From: Mesorhizobium sp. NBSH29
GTDB lineage: Bacteria; Pseudomonadota; Alphaproteobacteria; Rhizobiales; Rhizobiaceae
Assembly (NCBI RefSeq): GCF_015500055.1
Contig: NZ_CP045492.1
Span: 124,001-188,000, forward strand
Direction of reading: 5' to 3'
Length of the DNA: 64,000 bases
In this document: one piece after another, positions 1 to 8,920 of the stretch
Layout: every line of letters begins with the position of its first letter
Position numbering within the stretch: position 1 is the first letter of the stretch
Made by a program: the position numbers and the translations under genes
Notes under the pieces: generated by a model
What the model was told of the DNA's origin: nothing
What the model saw: only the letters and a program-made list of their open reading frames with translations
The model's database searches: none

Positions 1-57
1 TTGCGTCACAATCAATAAAAATCGAAGGGATGGTTGAAAATAATATGCCATCGAACA

Positions 58-1272
58 ATGGTGATGGACTGTATCCGGATCTTGAACATGCTGCCTACCT
101 GCGATCCCTTGAATGCTTTTCTCGACTTGCCTTCTGTGCCGGTCACCAGTGCGCCATCCGGTCCGCTGTCGGGCATGCAACTCGCGGTGAAAGATATCTA
201 CGATGTCGCCGGATATCCCACTGGATGTGGCAACTCCTCAAAAGCCCGAGTCGCAGATCCCGTCACCTTAACAGCACCAGCGATTCAGCAACTTCTTGAC
301 GCGGGCGCAACGTTCATTGGCAAGACGCAGACCGACGAACTCGCCTTCTCGCTGATCGGCCACAATGCTCATTATCCCCAACCGGTTAACCCCGCTGCCC
401 CCGACAGGGTCACCGGCGGTTCATCCTCCGGGTCGGCAGCAGCCGTAGCCGGAGCGCTGGCCGATATCGGCACCGGATCAGACACCGGCGGTTCGATCCG
501 CGCCCCTGCCAGCTTTTGCGGATTGGTCGGCCTGCGCACCACCCATGGCGCAATATCGCTGAAAGGCACCATGCCTCTGGCCCCTAGCCTCGACACCTTC
601 GGGTGGTTTGCGAAAGACATGTTGTGCTATCGCAAAGTGGCGGAAGTTCTGCTTACTGGTACTGCGTTTCAAACTTGGCGTCCCATGCGTCTCAGCGGCC
701 TTGAAGCACTTCTATTGGGCGACGCGGACCGTCACGAATACCAACGTCTGGAACGGATTGTTGCAAAGGCACTGGGCGACCCGGTAGTCTTGGCGCCGCT
801 CTCACATGATCTGGAAGATCTCTACTGGTGCTTCCGCCGCATCCAATCCCACGAAGCCTGGTCGGTTCACGGCGAATGGATAGGCGATCAGGATCGCAAC
901 TTAGGGCCGGGCGTGAAAGAACGTTTTGAATACGGCGCTACGATCAGCAACGAAACGGTTGCTGAAGAAACTGTCCGCCGCAAGGATTTTACTGCAGAAC
1001 TAACCGCGCGTCTGGGCAACGACGGCATTTTGGTTATGCCGACCGTGCCCGGTGCTGCACCCCTGCGTTCTCTGAGTTTCGGCGACACGCAGGCCTATCG
1101 CGAGCGAGCGTTGCATCTTTTATGCCTCTCCGGTCTGGCCGGGCTGCCTCAGCTCACGCTGCCGCTTGGGACGGTGAATGGCGCGCCCTTCGGCATTTCA
1201 TTGCTTGGCCCGAAAAACAGCGATCTAACGCTTCTTGACCTTGGCACTCGCATCATGGCGTCGGCACACTGA
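58..1272 (+). CDS. Amidase signature family hydrolase
   Basis: Probable cytoplasmic amidase that hydrolyses a carboxylic amide; the substrate cannot be told. The signature Ser-cisSer-Lys parts are visible: Lys in LAVKDIYD near residue 45, the GGSSSGSAAA loop, and the nucleophile motif GSDTGGSIRAPA. At about 404 residues it belongs to the short amidases without extra domains. The frame is open further upstream to a TTG at 34 and also offers an ATG at 64, so the start is uncertain. A LysR gene begins 7 bases after the stop on the same strand, which suggests co-transcription or local regulation. Family call is firm; physiological role is unknown. Confidence 0.85.
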   Translation: MVMDCIRILNMLPTCDPLNAFLDLPSVPVTSAPSGPLSGMQLAVKDIYDVAGYPTGCGNSSKARVADPVTLTAPAIQQLLDAGATFIGKTQTDELAFSLIGHNAHYPQPVNPAAPDRVTGGSSSGSAAAVAGALADIGTGSDTGGSIRAPASFCGLVGLRTTHGAISLKGTMPLAPSLDTFGWFAKDMLCYRKVAEVLLTGTAFQTWRPMRLSGLEALLLGDADRHEYQRLERIVAKALGDPVVLAPLSHDLEDLYWCFRRIQSHEAWSVHGEWIGDQDRNLGPGVKERFEYGATISNETVAEETVRRKDFTAELTARLGNDGILVMPTVPGAAPLRSLSFGDTQAYRERALHLLCLSGLAGLPQLTLPLGTVNGAPFGISLLGPKNSDLTLLDLGTRIMASAH

Positions 1273-1279
1273 GGATGCC

Positions 1280-2182
1280 ATGGACACTCTGACCCGCATA
1301 CGCGCCTTTCTGGCAGTGGTCGAAGCCGAGGGTTTTTCCTCAGCGGCGCGCAAGATCGGCCGTTCCAAGGCGCTGCTGTCGAAATATGTGCGCGAGCTGG
1401 AAGACGAGCTGGGCGCCCTGCTCCTCAATCGCACCACGCGCCAGTTTTCCCTAACGGAAGCCGGCCATACCTACTACAAGCGCGCGACTGAAATCATCAG
1501 CGAGATCGATAGCCTGCAGGAAGAAGTACGCGGAACATCCGGCGATGTGCGTGGCCGCATCAAGCTTTCAGCGCCGCGCACCTTTGCCGACGCCCCGATC
1601 GGACAGTCAATAATTGACTTCGCGAAACAGCATCCAGACATTACCTTGGAGATCCATCTCGACGATCGCTTCGTCGATCTGGTCGAGGAAGGTTTCGATC
1701 TAGCGATCCGCATCTCAAGGCTGGAAAATTCCTCCCTCATCGCGCGCCGCCTTGCGCCCTTCGCCACTGTCGTTTGCGCTTCCCCGGAGCTTATCGCCAA
1801 GCATGGAACGCCGCATCGTCCGCAGGAGCTTTCAAAACTGCCCTGTATCATCGACACCAATGGTCGCAGTCTCGCCAACTGGCAGTTTCTCGGCGACAAT
1901 GGCGAGGTGGTAGGGGTACCGGTAACAGGCCCAATCGAGGCCAACAGCCCGCTCATGGCAAGAGCGGGAGCACTGTCAGGTCTCGGATTTGCTACGCTGC
2001 CAGATTTTATAGCCGAGCCAGAAATCGCAGCCGGTCGCCTCATGGCAGTATTAAAGGATCGTACCGTATCAGGCGGCGGAATCTTCGCAGTTTACCCGCA
2101 CCGACGATATCTACCTGCTAAGGTTCGGCTATTGGTCGATTTTCTGGCTCAATGGTTCAAAATGCACGAATTGCCACATTGA
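1280..2182 (+). CDS. LysR-family transcriptional regulator
   Basis: DNA-binding regulator of about 300 residues. The N-terminus carries the LysR winged helix-turn-helix (TRIRAFLAVVEAEGFSSAAR, then KALLSKYVRELEDELG), followed by a type 2 periplasmic-binding-like effector domain starting near residue 90. The start at 1280 places the canonical MDTLTRIRAF at the N-terminus; the longer frame would overlap the amidase. It lies 7 bases after the amidase gene in the same direction, so the amidase, the following DUF1007/NicO genes or a remote operon could be its target. The effector is unknown. This subgroup resembles the AaeR/CrgA-type LysR proteins whose N-terminus begins MD.L...F..V.E. Confidence 0.88.
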   Translation: MDTLTRIRAFLAVVEAEGFSSAARKIGRSKALLSKYVRELEDELGALLLNRTTRQFSLTEAGHTYYKRATEIISEIDSLQEEVRGTSGDVRGRIKLSAPRTFADAPIGQSIIDFAKQHPDITLEIHLDDRFVDLVEEGFDLAIRISRLENSSLIARRLAPFATVVCASPELIAKHGTPHRPQELSKLPCIIDTNGRSLANWQFLGDNGEVVGVPVTGPIEANSPLMARAGALSGLGFATLPDFIAEPEIAAGRLMAVLKDRTVSGGGIFAVYPHRRYLPAKVRLLVDFLAQWFKMHELPH

Positions 2183-2254
2183 ACGGTTGCGCCTCGTCTC
2201 AATTTTGTCCGTTTTAAAGTAACTTTGGCACATTCAATTGTTGAGGATTTTCTG

Positions 2255-2917
2255 ATGCCTACTAACGCTACGGCGGCGATACTGGCGACCGCCGCACTAT
2301 CGCTTCTTGCGTCCACTCAACCGGCACGGGTGCACCCACATGTGTTCGCTGAGGCGCGCCTTGACGTGGTGCTCAATCCCGACAGGTCGTTGAAATCCCT
2401 TCGGCACCTTTGGCGGTTTGACGACCTCTTCTCCAGCACTGTGTTGCTGGAGTTCGACAAAAATGCGGATTTGAAGCTCGACGATTCGGAACTCCAGGAG
2501 GTTTCCAAAACCGTATTCGAGTCTCTCGCCGAATATGACTATTTTCAGCTGGTGACCGCCGACGGCAAGGAGATTTCGATGAAGCCGCCGGCGCAGCTGA
2601 TTGCCAATTACGAGCAGGATCAATTGATTATACTGTTTGAATCCGAGCCCAAGAAGCCGCTAAAACTTACCGGAAAAGTAGATTTCGGCGTCTACGACCC
2701 AACCTTCTACACTGCCATCGATTTCGTTGAGGACAAGAATATGGCCGTCGATGGCGGCTTGCCTTCCGGTTGCAGCAGCACGGTCATCCGCCCGGATCCG
2801 GACGAAGCAATCGCGCAGAACCAGTCTAAGCTCACGGACGCGTTCTTCAGCGACCCGACCGGGACCGATCTTTCAAAAATTTTCGCCACCCGTTTTGAAC
2901 TCACCTGCACAGGCTGA
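2255..2917 (+). CDS. DUF1007 family exported protein (Ni/Co transport partner)
   Basis: About 220 residues with an N-terminal signal peptide (MPTNATAAILATAALSLLAS... with cleavage near PARVHP). The mature start HPHVFAEARLDVV is the hallmark of DUF1007 proteins, which in Proteobacteria sit next to NicO/RcnA-like nickel-cobalt transporters and are thought to act in the periplasm. The ATG at 2255 is chosen because TTGAGGA lies just upstream; a TTG at 2225 is open in frame. The NicO gene starts 2 bases after the stop, so the two are one transcriptional unit. The histidine-rich start of the mature protein may bind metal; that is inference. Confidence 0.82.
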   Translation: MPTNATAAILATAALSLLASTQPARVHPHVFAEARLDVVLNPDRSLKSLRHLWRFDDLFSSTVLLEFDKNADLKLDDSELQEVSKTVFESLAEYDYFQLVTADGKEISMKPPAQLIANYEQDQLIILFESEPKKPLKLTGKVDFGVYDPTFYTAIDFVEDKNMAVDGGLPSGCSSTVIRPDPDEAIAQNQSKLTDAFFSDPTGTDLSKIFATRFELTCTG

Positions 2918-2919
2918 CC

Positions 2920-4012
2920 ATGAATAAAGTTGAAACCCGGCTAGTGATAGTTTGGCTTGCCTTGGCCATTGCCAGCACGCATTTGATCGGTTCTGGAAAC
3001 GCGCAAAGCTCACTCGGCATCGGCACCAACGAAGCCATGCTGCCCTCCACCGGGTTTTTTTTCAAATTGGCTAAACTGGATCAACGTGCAGCAGCAGGGG
3101 TTTTATCGGGCGCTCACTGGCGCGTTGAAAGCAATGCGCGATGATGGCTCGAAACTATGGCTGCTTGTCGGGCTCTCGTTCGCGTATGGTGTTTTTCATG
3201 CGGCAGGCCCGGGCCATGGCAAGGCTGTCATTTCATCATACATGGTAGCCAACGAAGTGGCGCTCCGGCGCGGCATCATGCTGTCCTTCGTTTCCGCCTT
3301 CCTGCAGGCCGCGACAGCTATCATTCTGATGACGCTCGTGTTCATGGTGTTGCGCGGCACTTCTATCTCGATGACGGACGCCACCTGGTTTCTGGAAGTG
3401 GTGAGTTATGCGTCGATTACTGCCTTCGGTGCCTGGCTCCTATGGCGAAAAGCCGGTCCTCATCTGCGCAGGGTGTTTGGCCACGCTCCCGCACAAAGCC
3501 TCTCTGCGCTCGCGCACAGCCATAGTGGCCAAGACCAGAGCGCCGCCACACACACGCACGCCTCCCACAGCCACCATGAACATACCACCCACGCCCATAC
3601 GCACGCCCATTCGCATTCCCATGGCGCAGCAGATATCTGCGACACCTGCGGCCACTCTCATGCGCCAGATCCGACCCTGCTTTCCGGCGACCGTTTCGAC
3701 TGGCGCACCGCATGGTCTGCCGTGGCTGCGGTCGGTATCCGCCCCTGCTCCGGCGCGCTTATTGTGCTGAGCTTCGCATTCCTGAATGGACTGTGGGTTG
3801 GTGGAATTTTGTCGGTGCTCGCAATGGCGCTCGGCACAGCTATTACCGTCTCGGCGATAGCAACGCTGGCGGTAACCGCCAAGAACTGGGCGGTACTGTT
3901 TGCAGGCGATGGCCGCATCGGCAATTATGTTCACGCAGCCTTCGAAGTTGGCGGCGCGGCAATGGTATTCATTCTCGGCCTGCTTTTGCTGAGCGCCAGC
4001 CTCTCTGCATAA
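2920..4012 (+). CDS. NicO/RcnA-type nickel-cobalt transporter, reading frame broken at a T8 run
   Basis: Membrane transporter for Ni2+/Co2+. The first part (2920 to about 3060) encodes a signal-like N-terminus ending SSLGIGTNEAMLPSTG. At 3055-3062 eight T residues follow GGG, and the remaining protein continues in another frame with SNWLNWINVQQQGFYRALTG, then AYGVFHAAGPGHGKAVISSY (NicO signature) and about six membrane segments. A His-rich loop (HTHASHSHHEHTTHAHTHAH and more) sits near the middle and fits metal binding. Removing one T joins both parts into one normal-looking protein. The downstream frame has a GTG at 3086 without a clear ribosome binding site. It is either a real frameshift, a phase-variable or slippage-prone site, or a sequencing error. 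Confidence 0.8.
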
Positions 4013-4023
4013 GGCTGGGGTGC

Positions 4024-5004
4024 TCAGGCGCGCAGCAGGCCGCCTTGGAGTTCGTCCTCGATATAAACGCGAATAATATCGTCAAAGCTGCTCTCGGCTG
4101 TGAAACCCAACTCTAGCGCCCGCTTTGCTTCAAAGCGGGTCGGCCAGCCTTGCACGATCCGCCAGATCGTTTGGTCAGGTTCTTCGCGAATGTGCTTGAC
4201 AACATCGCTACCGGCAATCCGTTCCAGGGACTCGATCTGTTCCCCGACAGTAACGCCGACACCCGGCATTGAAAGATTGCGCCGCGGTCCGACTTTATTG
4301 CCGTCTATGCCGGCAGCGTGGATCAAAAACCCGACTGCCGACCGCGGGCTGGCATGGGTGTGTACCACCGAACGCGGCACCGGAAGTATGGCTTCCCGTC
4401 CGTTAAGTGGCTCACGGATAATCCCTGAAAAGAAGCCAGACGCTGCCTTGTTGGGTTTACCCGGGCGCACGCAGATGGTGGGCAAGCGGATGCCGATGCC
4501 ATCGAAAAAGCCACGCCTTGTATAATCAGCCAGAAGCGCCTCGCCCATCAGCTTCTGCGTACCGTAGGAAGTCAGCGGCGTGGGGTGGAACTCATCCGGG
4601 ATCACATCAGGAAACGGCGCACCAAAGACGGCGATGGATGAGGTGAACACAATGCGTGGCTGATAATTTTCAAGCCGCACGGCATCAAACAGCGCGCGCG
4701 TACTATCCAGGTTTACCCCGTAGCCGAGGTCAAAATTGGCTTCGGCTTCACCCGAAACGATGCCGGCCAGGTGGAAGATGACGTCTGGCCGCGCAGCGAT
4801 AAGCCCCGCCACGGCTGCCGTATCTGAAAGATCCCCGACATGAATCGAAACATGAGCGCTCGGCATCGAAAATGCGTCTGATGGAACAATGTCGTGCAGG
4901 TCGAGCGCGGTGATTTTCTGACCGGCAAGGGTACCGTCTTTTGCCAGCCTCGCGGTGAGCTTTCGCCCCACCATCCCGGCGGCACCCGTTATGAGAATAC
5001 GCAT
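4024..5004 (-). CDS. denD: NAD-dependent epimerase/dehydratase family, D-erythronate dehydrogenase-like
   Basis: Extended SDR enzyme of about 326 residues. MRILITGAAGMVGRKL is the Rossmann GxxGxxG motif and SYGTQKLMGE holds the catalytic YxxxK. The overall sequence (HLAGIVSGEAEANFDLGYGV, RLPTICVRPGKPNKAASGFF, MPGVGVTVGEQI) is characteristic of DenD, which oxidises D-erythronate to 2-oxo-tetronate with NAD. It is the last gene of a minus-strand run; it begins 2 bases after the small membrane protein gene stops. The kinase and decarboxylase partners usually found with DenD (OtnK, OtnC) are not in this window, so the exact substrate remains inference. Confidence 0.8.
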   Translation of the reverse strand: MRILITGAAGMVGRKLTARLAKDGTLAGQKITALDLHDIVPSDAFSMPSAHVSIHVGDLSDTAAVAGLIAARPDVIFHLAGIVSGEAEANFDLGYGVNLDSTRALFDAVRLENYQPRIVFTSSIAVFGAPFPDVIPDEFHPTPLTSYGTQKLMGEALLADYTRRGFFDGIGIRLPTICVRPGKPNKAASGFFSGIIREPLNGREAILPVPRSVVHTHASPRSAVGFLIHAAGIDGNKVGPRRNLSMPGVGVTVGEQIESLERIAGSDVVKHIREEPDQTIWRIVQGWPTRFEAKRALELGFTAESSFDDIIRVYIEDELQGGLLRA

Positions 5005-5005
5005 T

Positions 5006-5206
5006 TCACTTGTCCCGCTGATGGCGCGCCCGCAGCCAAAACACCAGAAAAAATGCCGCAACGAAGAGCATGCCGACAGCGCCGGCTGCTATGGACGAGA
5101 AGGAACCTACCGCAAGCATGATGGTCGGCAGATAAAAGGCTGCCAACCCAAAGCCTAGAACGATCACCGCTGCGGCTATGGCAGAGTTCCGGTTGCTTGT
5201 AGCCAT
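5006..5206 (-). CDS. Small two-helix membrane protein of unknown function
   Basis: A 66-residue protein with two hydrophobic helices (SAIAAAVIVLGFGLAAFYLP and AAGAVGMLFVAAFFLVFWL) and a positively charged C-terminus RARHQRDK, so probably an inner-membrane protein with the tail in the cytoplasm. Its ATG overlaps the stop of the upstream SDR gene as TGATG, which points to translational coupling; an alternative in-frame ATG lies at 5218. The next gene begins 2 bases downstream. Such tight packing argues that it is a true gene. I do not recognise a family and see no transporter-sized partner, so function is unknown. Confidence 0.65.
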   Translation of the reverse strand: MATSNRNSAIAAAVIVLGFGLAAFYLPTIMLAVGSFSSIAAGAVGMLFVAAFFLVFWLRARHQRDK

Positions 5207-5964
5207 CAGAGTGTCCATCCGCCGTCGATGGGAATGGCCGTTCCCGTTGTGAACGCGGATTCGTCTGCCGCCAGATAGAGCGCCAACGCAGCAATTTCCG
5301 AAGCCTGGCCTAATCGGCCCATTGGCTGTCTAGAGATAAACAGTTCCATTGCTTTGTCCTTTCCGCCCACCGTTTTTGCCAAATCATCCATGCGTCCGTC
5401 CAGGGAAGGCGACTGCACCGTTCCGGGGCAGATGGCGTTGCAACGGATACCCTGCCGGATAAAGTCAATTGCCACCGATTTGGTGAGCCCTATCACGGCG
5501 GCCTTGGTCGCTCCGTATGTGTAGCGGTTCGGCGCGCCTTTGATAGAAGACGCCCCGGAGGAAAGGTTGATGATCGAACCGGAACCGGACATATCCTTGG
5601 CACGCTCGAGCATCCCAGGCAAAAACGCCCGTATCATCCGGTGCATCGATTTTACATTGAGATCAAAAGAAAAATCCCAGTCCTTCTCGTTGCAATCGAG
5701 CACGGTACCATGGTGCACATAACCCGCGACATTGACCAAAACATCGATCGGACCAATCTTCTGCGCATAGGCTTCCACTGCCCGTGTCGACAGGACGTCT
5801 AGCTTGGCTTTCTTGGCGCGCGTCAATCCATCAAGCTTGGAGCGGTCGAGATCGGAAGCGTGCACCGTCGCACCCTCTGCGATGAATGCCTCGGCGATTG
5901 CGCGACCAATCCCCTGCCCTGCAGCAGTGACGACTGCAACTTTCCCCTTCAATCTGCCTGCCAT
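5206..5964 (-). CDS. SDR-family dehydrogenase, probably acting on a sugar acid or hydroxy acid
   Basis: Classical short-chain dehydrogenase, 252 residues. The cofactor motif is TAAGQGIGRA, NVAG is the structural motif, the catalytic Ser lies in INLSSGASS and the Tyr/Lys in YTYGATKAA. The sequence resembles the DHRS6/3-hydroxybutyrate dehydrogenase type 2 and 2-keto-3-deoxy-L-fuconate dehydrogenase group (ICPGTVQSPSLDGRM). An Asp after the second strand (ASDLDRSKL) indicates NAD preference. It is coupled to the small membrane protein and the DenD-like gene, which suggests a joint path for oxidising a small sugar acid. It starts 25 bases after the CDF gene, so a longer operon from 7619 to 4024 is possible. 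Confidence 0.85.
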   Translation of the reverse strand: MAGRLKGKVAVVTAAGQGIGRAIAEAFIAEGATVHASDLDRSKLDGLTRAKKAKLDVLSTRAVEAYAQKIGPIDVLVNVAGYVHHGTVLDCNEKDWDFSFDLNVKSMHRMIRAFLPGMLERAKDMSGSGSIINLSSGASSIKGAPNRYTYGATKAAVIGLTKSVAIDFIRQGIRCNAICPGTVQSPSLDGRMDDLAKTVGGKDKAMELFISRQPMGRLGQASEIAALALYLAADESAFTTGTAIPIDGGWTL

Positions 5965-5989
5965 GGTTTCCCCAAATCCTGTCTAGTAA

Positions 5990-6928
5990 TCAATGTTGGT
6001 GCGCAGTGCTGGCGTCAGCACATTTCCCGAATTCCGGTTCAACCGTTGCATGGTCGATACCATGATTGGATGCAAGCCGCTCCTTTATGATGCGGATTGT
6101 GCCCGGCGCGTCCGTACCCTCTTCAAGACACGCATGCAGCGTTGCCATGTTGCGCGCGCCATCCATCGACCAGACATGCATGTGGTGAACCTCCCGCACA
6201 CCAGCGACATGATCTTCAATGTCACGGGCGATGCTGTCGCGATCCAGCGAGACCGGAACGCCCTCGAGTAGCAAATGCCCAGCCTCCTTCATCAAGCCCC
6301 AGGCACTGCGGAACAATAGCACCGCCACCAGAACGGAAAGGATAGGGTCGATCAGCGTCCATCCGGTAGTTAGGATCACCACTGCTGCAACCAGTGCCGC
6401 GACCGAGCCTAAAAGATCACCCAGAACGTGCAATACCGCGCCACGCATATTCAGGTTCTCGCGGTCACCTCCATGGAGAACGAAGAAGGCGGCAATATTG
6501 ACCAGCAAGCCCAGGAGAGCCACAACCAGCATGGGGCCGCCGAGCACGAGCGCGGGCTCTGCCATCCGCTGCCACGCCTCGTAAACAATCCACAACGCGA
6601 TCGCGAAAACCGTAAGCCCGTTGGTGTAGGCAATCAGCGTTTTCACGCGGTCAAAGCCATAGGTCAGACGGGCTGTCGCTGCCCGGCCGGCAAGATGGAA
6701 AGCATACCACGCCAGCACCAGCGCGACCGAATCCGTCAGCATGTGCCCAGCGTCGGCCAAAAGTGCCAGCGATCCCGTCAAGACGCCACCAACAGCCTCT
6801 GCCACCATGAAGACAGAGGTGAGCAAGGCTGCAATCAGGACCCGTGTTTTATCGCTGGCCCCATGGCTATGCCCGGCATGGCTGTGGCCCGAATGGCCGT
6901 GATCGCCGTCGCTATGCGTTTGTCCCAT
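5990..6928 (-). CDS. Cation diffusion facilitator (Zn/Co/Cd exporter, CzcD type)
   Basis: Inner-membrane metal/proton antiporter of about 312 residues with six predicted helices and a cytoplasmic C-terminal domain. The cytoplasmic N-terminus is histidine rich (GDHGHSGHSHAGHSHG). The helix II metal site shows as LLADAGHMLTDSVAL, and a matching HVLGDLLGSVAAL in helix V, together giving the HxxxD/DxxxD pattern of the Zn-CDF group. The start at 6928 gives MGQTHSDGDHGH; the longer frame would run into the GNAT gene. It lies 10 bases after the GNAT gene. Zinc or cobalt efflux is the most likely role by family. Confidence 0.9.
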   Translation of the reverse strand: MGQTHSDGDHGHSGHSHAGHSHGASDKTRVLIAALLTSVFMVAEAVGGVLTGSLALLADAGHMLTDSVALVLAWYAFHLAGRAATARLTYGFDRVKTLIAYTNGLTVFAIALWIVYEAWQRMAEPALVLGGPMLVVALLGLLVNIAAFFVLHGGDRENLNMRGAVLHVLGDLLGSVAALVAAVVILTTGWTLIDPILSVLVAVLLFRSAWGLMKEAGHLLLEGVPVSLDRDSIARDIEDHVAGVREVHHMHVWSMDGARNMATLHACLEEGTDAPGTIRIIKERLASNHGIDHATVEPEFGKCADASTAHQH

Positions 6929-6938
6929 AATGTCCTGA

Positions 6939-7619
6939 TTAGTTGAGCGCGGCGCGAATCTCCTCCAGCCGTCGCCTCTGCTGGCCTCCGGCATCGAAAT
7001 TAGCCGGATTGAGCCATTCCTCATAGGCCCGATTTAGTCGCGGCCATTCTTTGTCGATGATCGAGTACCACGCCGTGTCGCGGTTTTCGCCCTTCACCAC
7101 CATATGCTGTCGGAATATCCCCTCAAAGCTGAAGCCGAACCGCTCTGCAGCCCGCTTTGACGGTGCATTGTCGTTATTGCACTTCCACTCATAACGGCGG
7201 TAGCCAAGGGCGAACACATATTTGGTGAATAGATACTGTGCCTCCGTGGCGGCAGGTGTACGTGCAATCCCAGGACCCCAATAGATGTTGCCTATCTCGA
7301 TCACGCCGAAGGCAGGATCGATGCGCATCAGAGTTTGCCGCCCTGCTGCCTTCCCGGTCTTCTTATCGATGACGGCGAAAAACAGCGGGTCCTCACTTGC
7401 CTCTACTTTTTCCAGCCAGGCCTGAAATTCCGCGCGGCTATGGGGTGGGAGGTCAAACAGGTAGCGAAAGCGCTGGTCAACATCCGCAACGGTAGAGGCC
7501 TCGTAAAGGTCATCGCCGTGGCTGACTGCTGAAAGCGGCTCAAGCCGGATATAGCGACCCTCCAGAATGGTGCGCTGCGGCCTTGGTCGCGCCTGCCAGT
7601 TTGCTAATTCATCCACCAT
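6939..7619 (-). CDS. GNAT family N-acetyltransferase
   Basis: About 226 residues of the RimJ/RimL-like acetyltransferase fold: TILEGRYIRLEPLS at the start of the domain, GVIEIGNIYWGPGIARTPAA for the acetyl-CoA-binding strand region, and NDNAPSKRAAERFGFSFEGI near the end, which is typical of the family. The acceptor is probably a free amine or a protein N-terminus, but it cannot be assigned. It is the first gene of the minus-strand cluster and its start lies 82 bases from the divergently transcribed aminotransferase start, so a shared promoter region is likely. Confidence 0.85.
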   Translation of the reverse strand: MVDELANWQARPRPQRTILEGRYIRLEPLSAVSHGDDLYEASTVADVDQRFRYLFDLPPHSRAEFQAWLEKVEASEDPLFFAVIDKKTGKAAGRQTLMRIDPAFGVIEIGNIYWGPGIARTPAATEAQYLFTKYVFALGYRRYEWKCNNDNAPSKRAAERFGFSFEGIFRQHMVVKGENRDTAWYSIIDKEWPRLNRAYEEWLNPANFDAGGQQRRRLEEIRAALN

Positions 7620-7701
7620 GGTCCACCCGTTTTATTTGACATTCACCGGAGACGCTCACAAAAACGCTGCTCTGGCAACAGAACCAACCAGGGTGCTTAC
7701 C

Positions 7702-8901
7702 ATGCTCCAAACTGTTTCTGCATTCGGCCGGCTCGGCGAGGAGAACGCCTTTGCCGTTCTCGCCCGCGCCACCACGCTCGCCAGTGAGGGGCGCGATATT
7801 GTCAACCTTGGCATCGGCCAGCCCGACTTCAAAACGCCTGCCCACATCGTCGAGGCCGCCATCAAGGCGCTGCGCGACGGCCATCACGGTTACACGCCGG
7901 CAACTGGTCTGCTGGCAACACGCGAGGCAGTGGTGCGGCGAACCCTGACCACCACCGGCGTCGAGGTTTCACCTGAAAACGTTATGATCCTGCCTGGCGG
8001 CAAGCCGACGATGTTTGCCTCAATCATCATGTTTGGCGAGCCGGGCGTCGATATCCTTTACCCAGATCCGGGTTTCCCAATTTACCGATCGATGATCGAA
8101 TTTACTGGCGCCAACCCTGTCCCGGTCCCAATCCGTGAGGAAAATGGCTTTGCGTTTTCCGCTGAAGAAACACTGGCGCTTATCACTCCGCGCACGCGCC
8201 TTTTGATCCTTAACTCACCGGCAAACCCAACGGGAGGCGTTACGCCGCCCGAAGAAATCTCCAAACTGGTCAAGGGGCTTGAGGCCCACCCCAATGTCGC
8301 GATCCTTTCCGACGAAATCTATGACGTCATGACCTACGACGGCGGACGCCACTGCTCTCTCCTGAGTTTCCCTGAAATCCGCGACCGGCTGATCGTCTTG
8401 AACGGTTGGTCGAAAACTTGGGCAATGACTGGCTGGCGCATGGGTTGGTCGATCTGGCCGAACGGCCCTCAAAGCGCTAATCTCTACGACAAGGTGCGCA
8501 AGCTAGCGGTCAATTGCTGGTCCTGCGTGAACGCACCGAGCCAGTACGCTGGCATCGCTGCCATCGACGGCCCCCAAGGCGAAGTCAATAACATGATGAG
8601 TGCCTTCGACCACCGCCGCAAAGTCGTGGTCGAGGGGTTAAACAGCCTTAACGGCGTGTCCTGCATCGCCCCCAAAGGCGCATTCTATGCCTTCCCCAAT
8701 GTGTCTGCGACTGGCTGGAAGGCCAAAAAACTAGCGGGTGCTCTTCTGGAAACATCCGGCGTGGCGCTAATCGGAGGTCCGGACTTCGGCATTCTGGGAG
8801 AAGGTTATCTGCGCCTTTCCTACGCCAATTCCGAGGAGAATATTCTGCGCGCCATTGATCGCATAGCGGCGTTCCTTGATGAGAACAGCCCTTCAGGCTA
8901 G
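7702..8901 (+). CDS. Pyridoxal-phosphate aminotransferase, class I/II
   Basis: Cytoplasmic fold type I aminotransferase of about 399 residues. Visible motifs are NLGIGQPDFKTP at the N-terminus, LNSPANPTGG (Asn contact to PLP), LSDEIYDVMTYDG (Asp contact to the pyridine nitrogen) and the Schiff-base lysine in NGWSKTWAMTGWRMGW, with the terminal Arg in LRLSYANS. The sequence belongs to the aspartate/aromatic aminotransferase-like group. The ATG at 7702 follows AGGGTG and matches the family start; the frame is open upstream to 7567, which would overlap the divergent GNAT gene. The keto acid partner is not known. Confidence 0.88.
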   Translation: MLQTVSAFGRLGEENAFAVLARATTLASEGRDIVNLGIGQPDFKTPAHIVEAAIKALRDGHHGYTPATGLLATREAVVRRTLTTTGVEVSPENVMILPGGKPTMFASIIMFGEPGVDILYPDPGFPIYRSMIEFTGANPVPVPIREENGFAFSAEETLALITPRTRLLILNSPANPTGGVTPPEEISKLVKGLEAHPNVAILSDEIYDVMTYDGGRHCSLLSFPEIRDRLIVLNGWSKTWAMTGWRMGWSIWPNGPQSANLYDKVRKLAVNCWSCVNAPSQYAGIAAIDGPQGEVNNMMSAFDHRRKVVVEGLNSLNGVSCIAPKGAFYAFPNVSATGWKAKKLAGALLETSGVALIGGPDFGILGEGYLRLSYANSEENILRAIDRIAAFLDENSPSG

Positions 8902-8920
8902 CGCCCCTCGGGGACGGGCC

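Noticed and set aside
3440-3934. 164-residue minus-strand frame
   Set aside because: Shadow of the His-rich loop of the NicO transporter.
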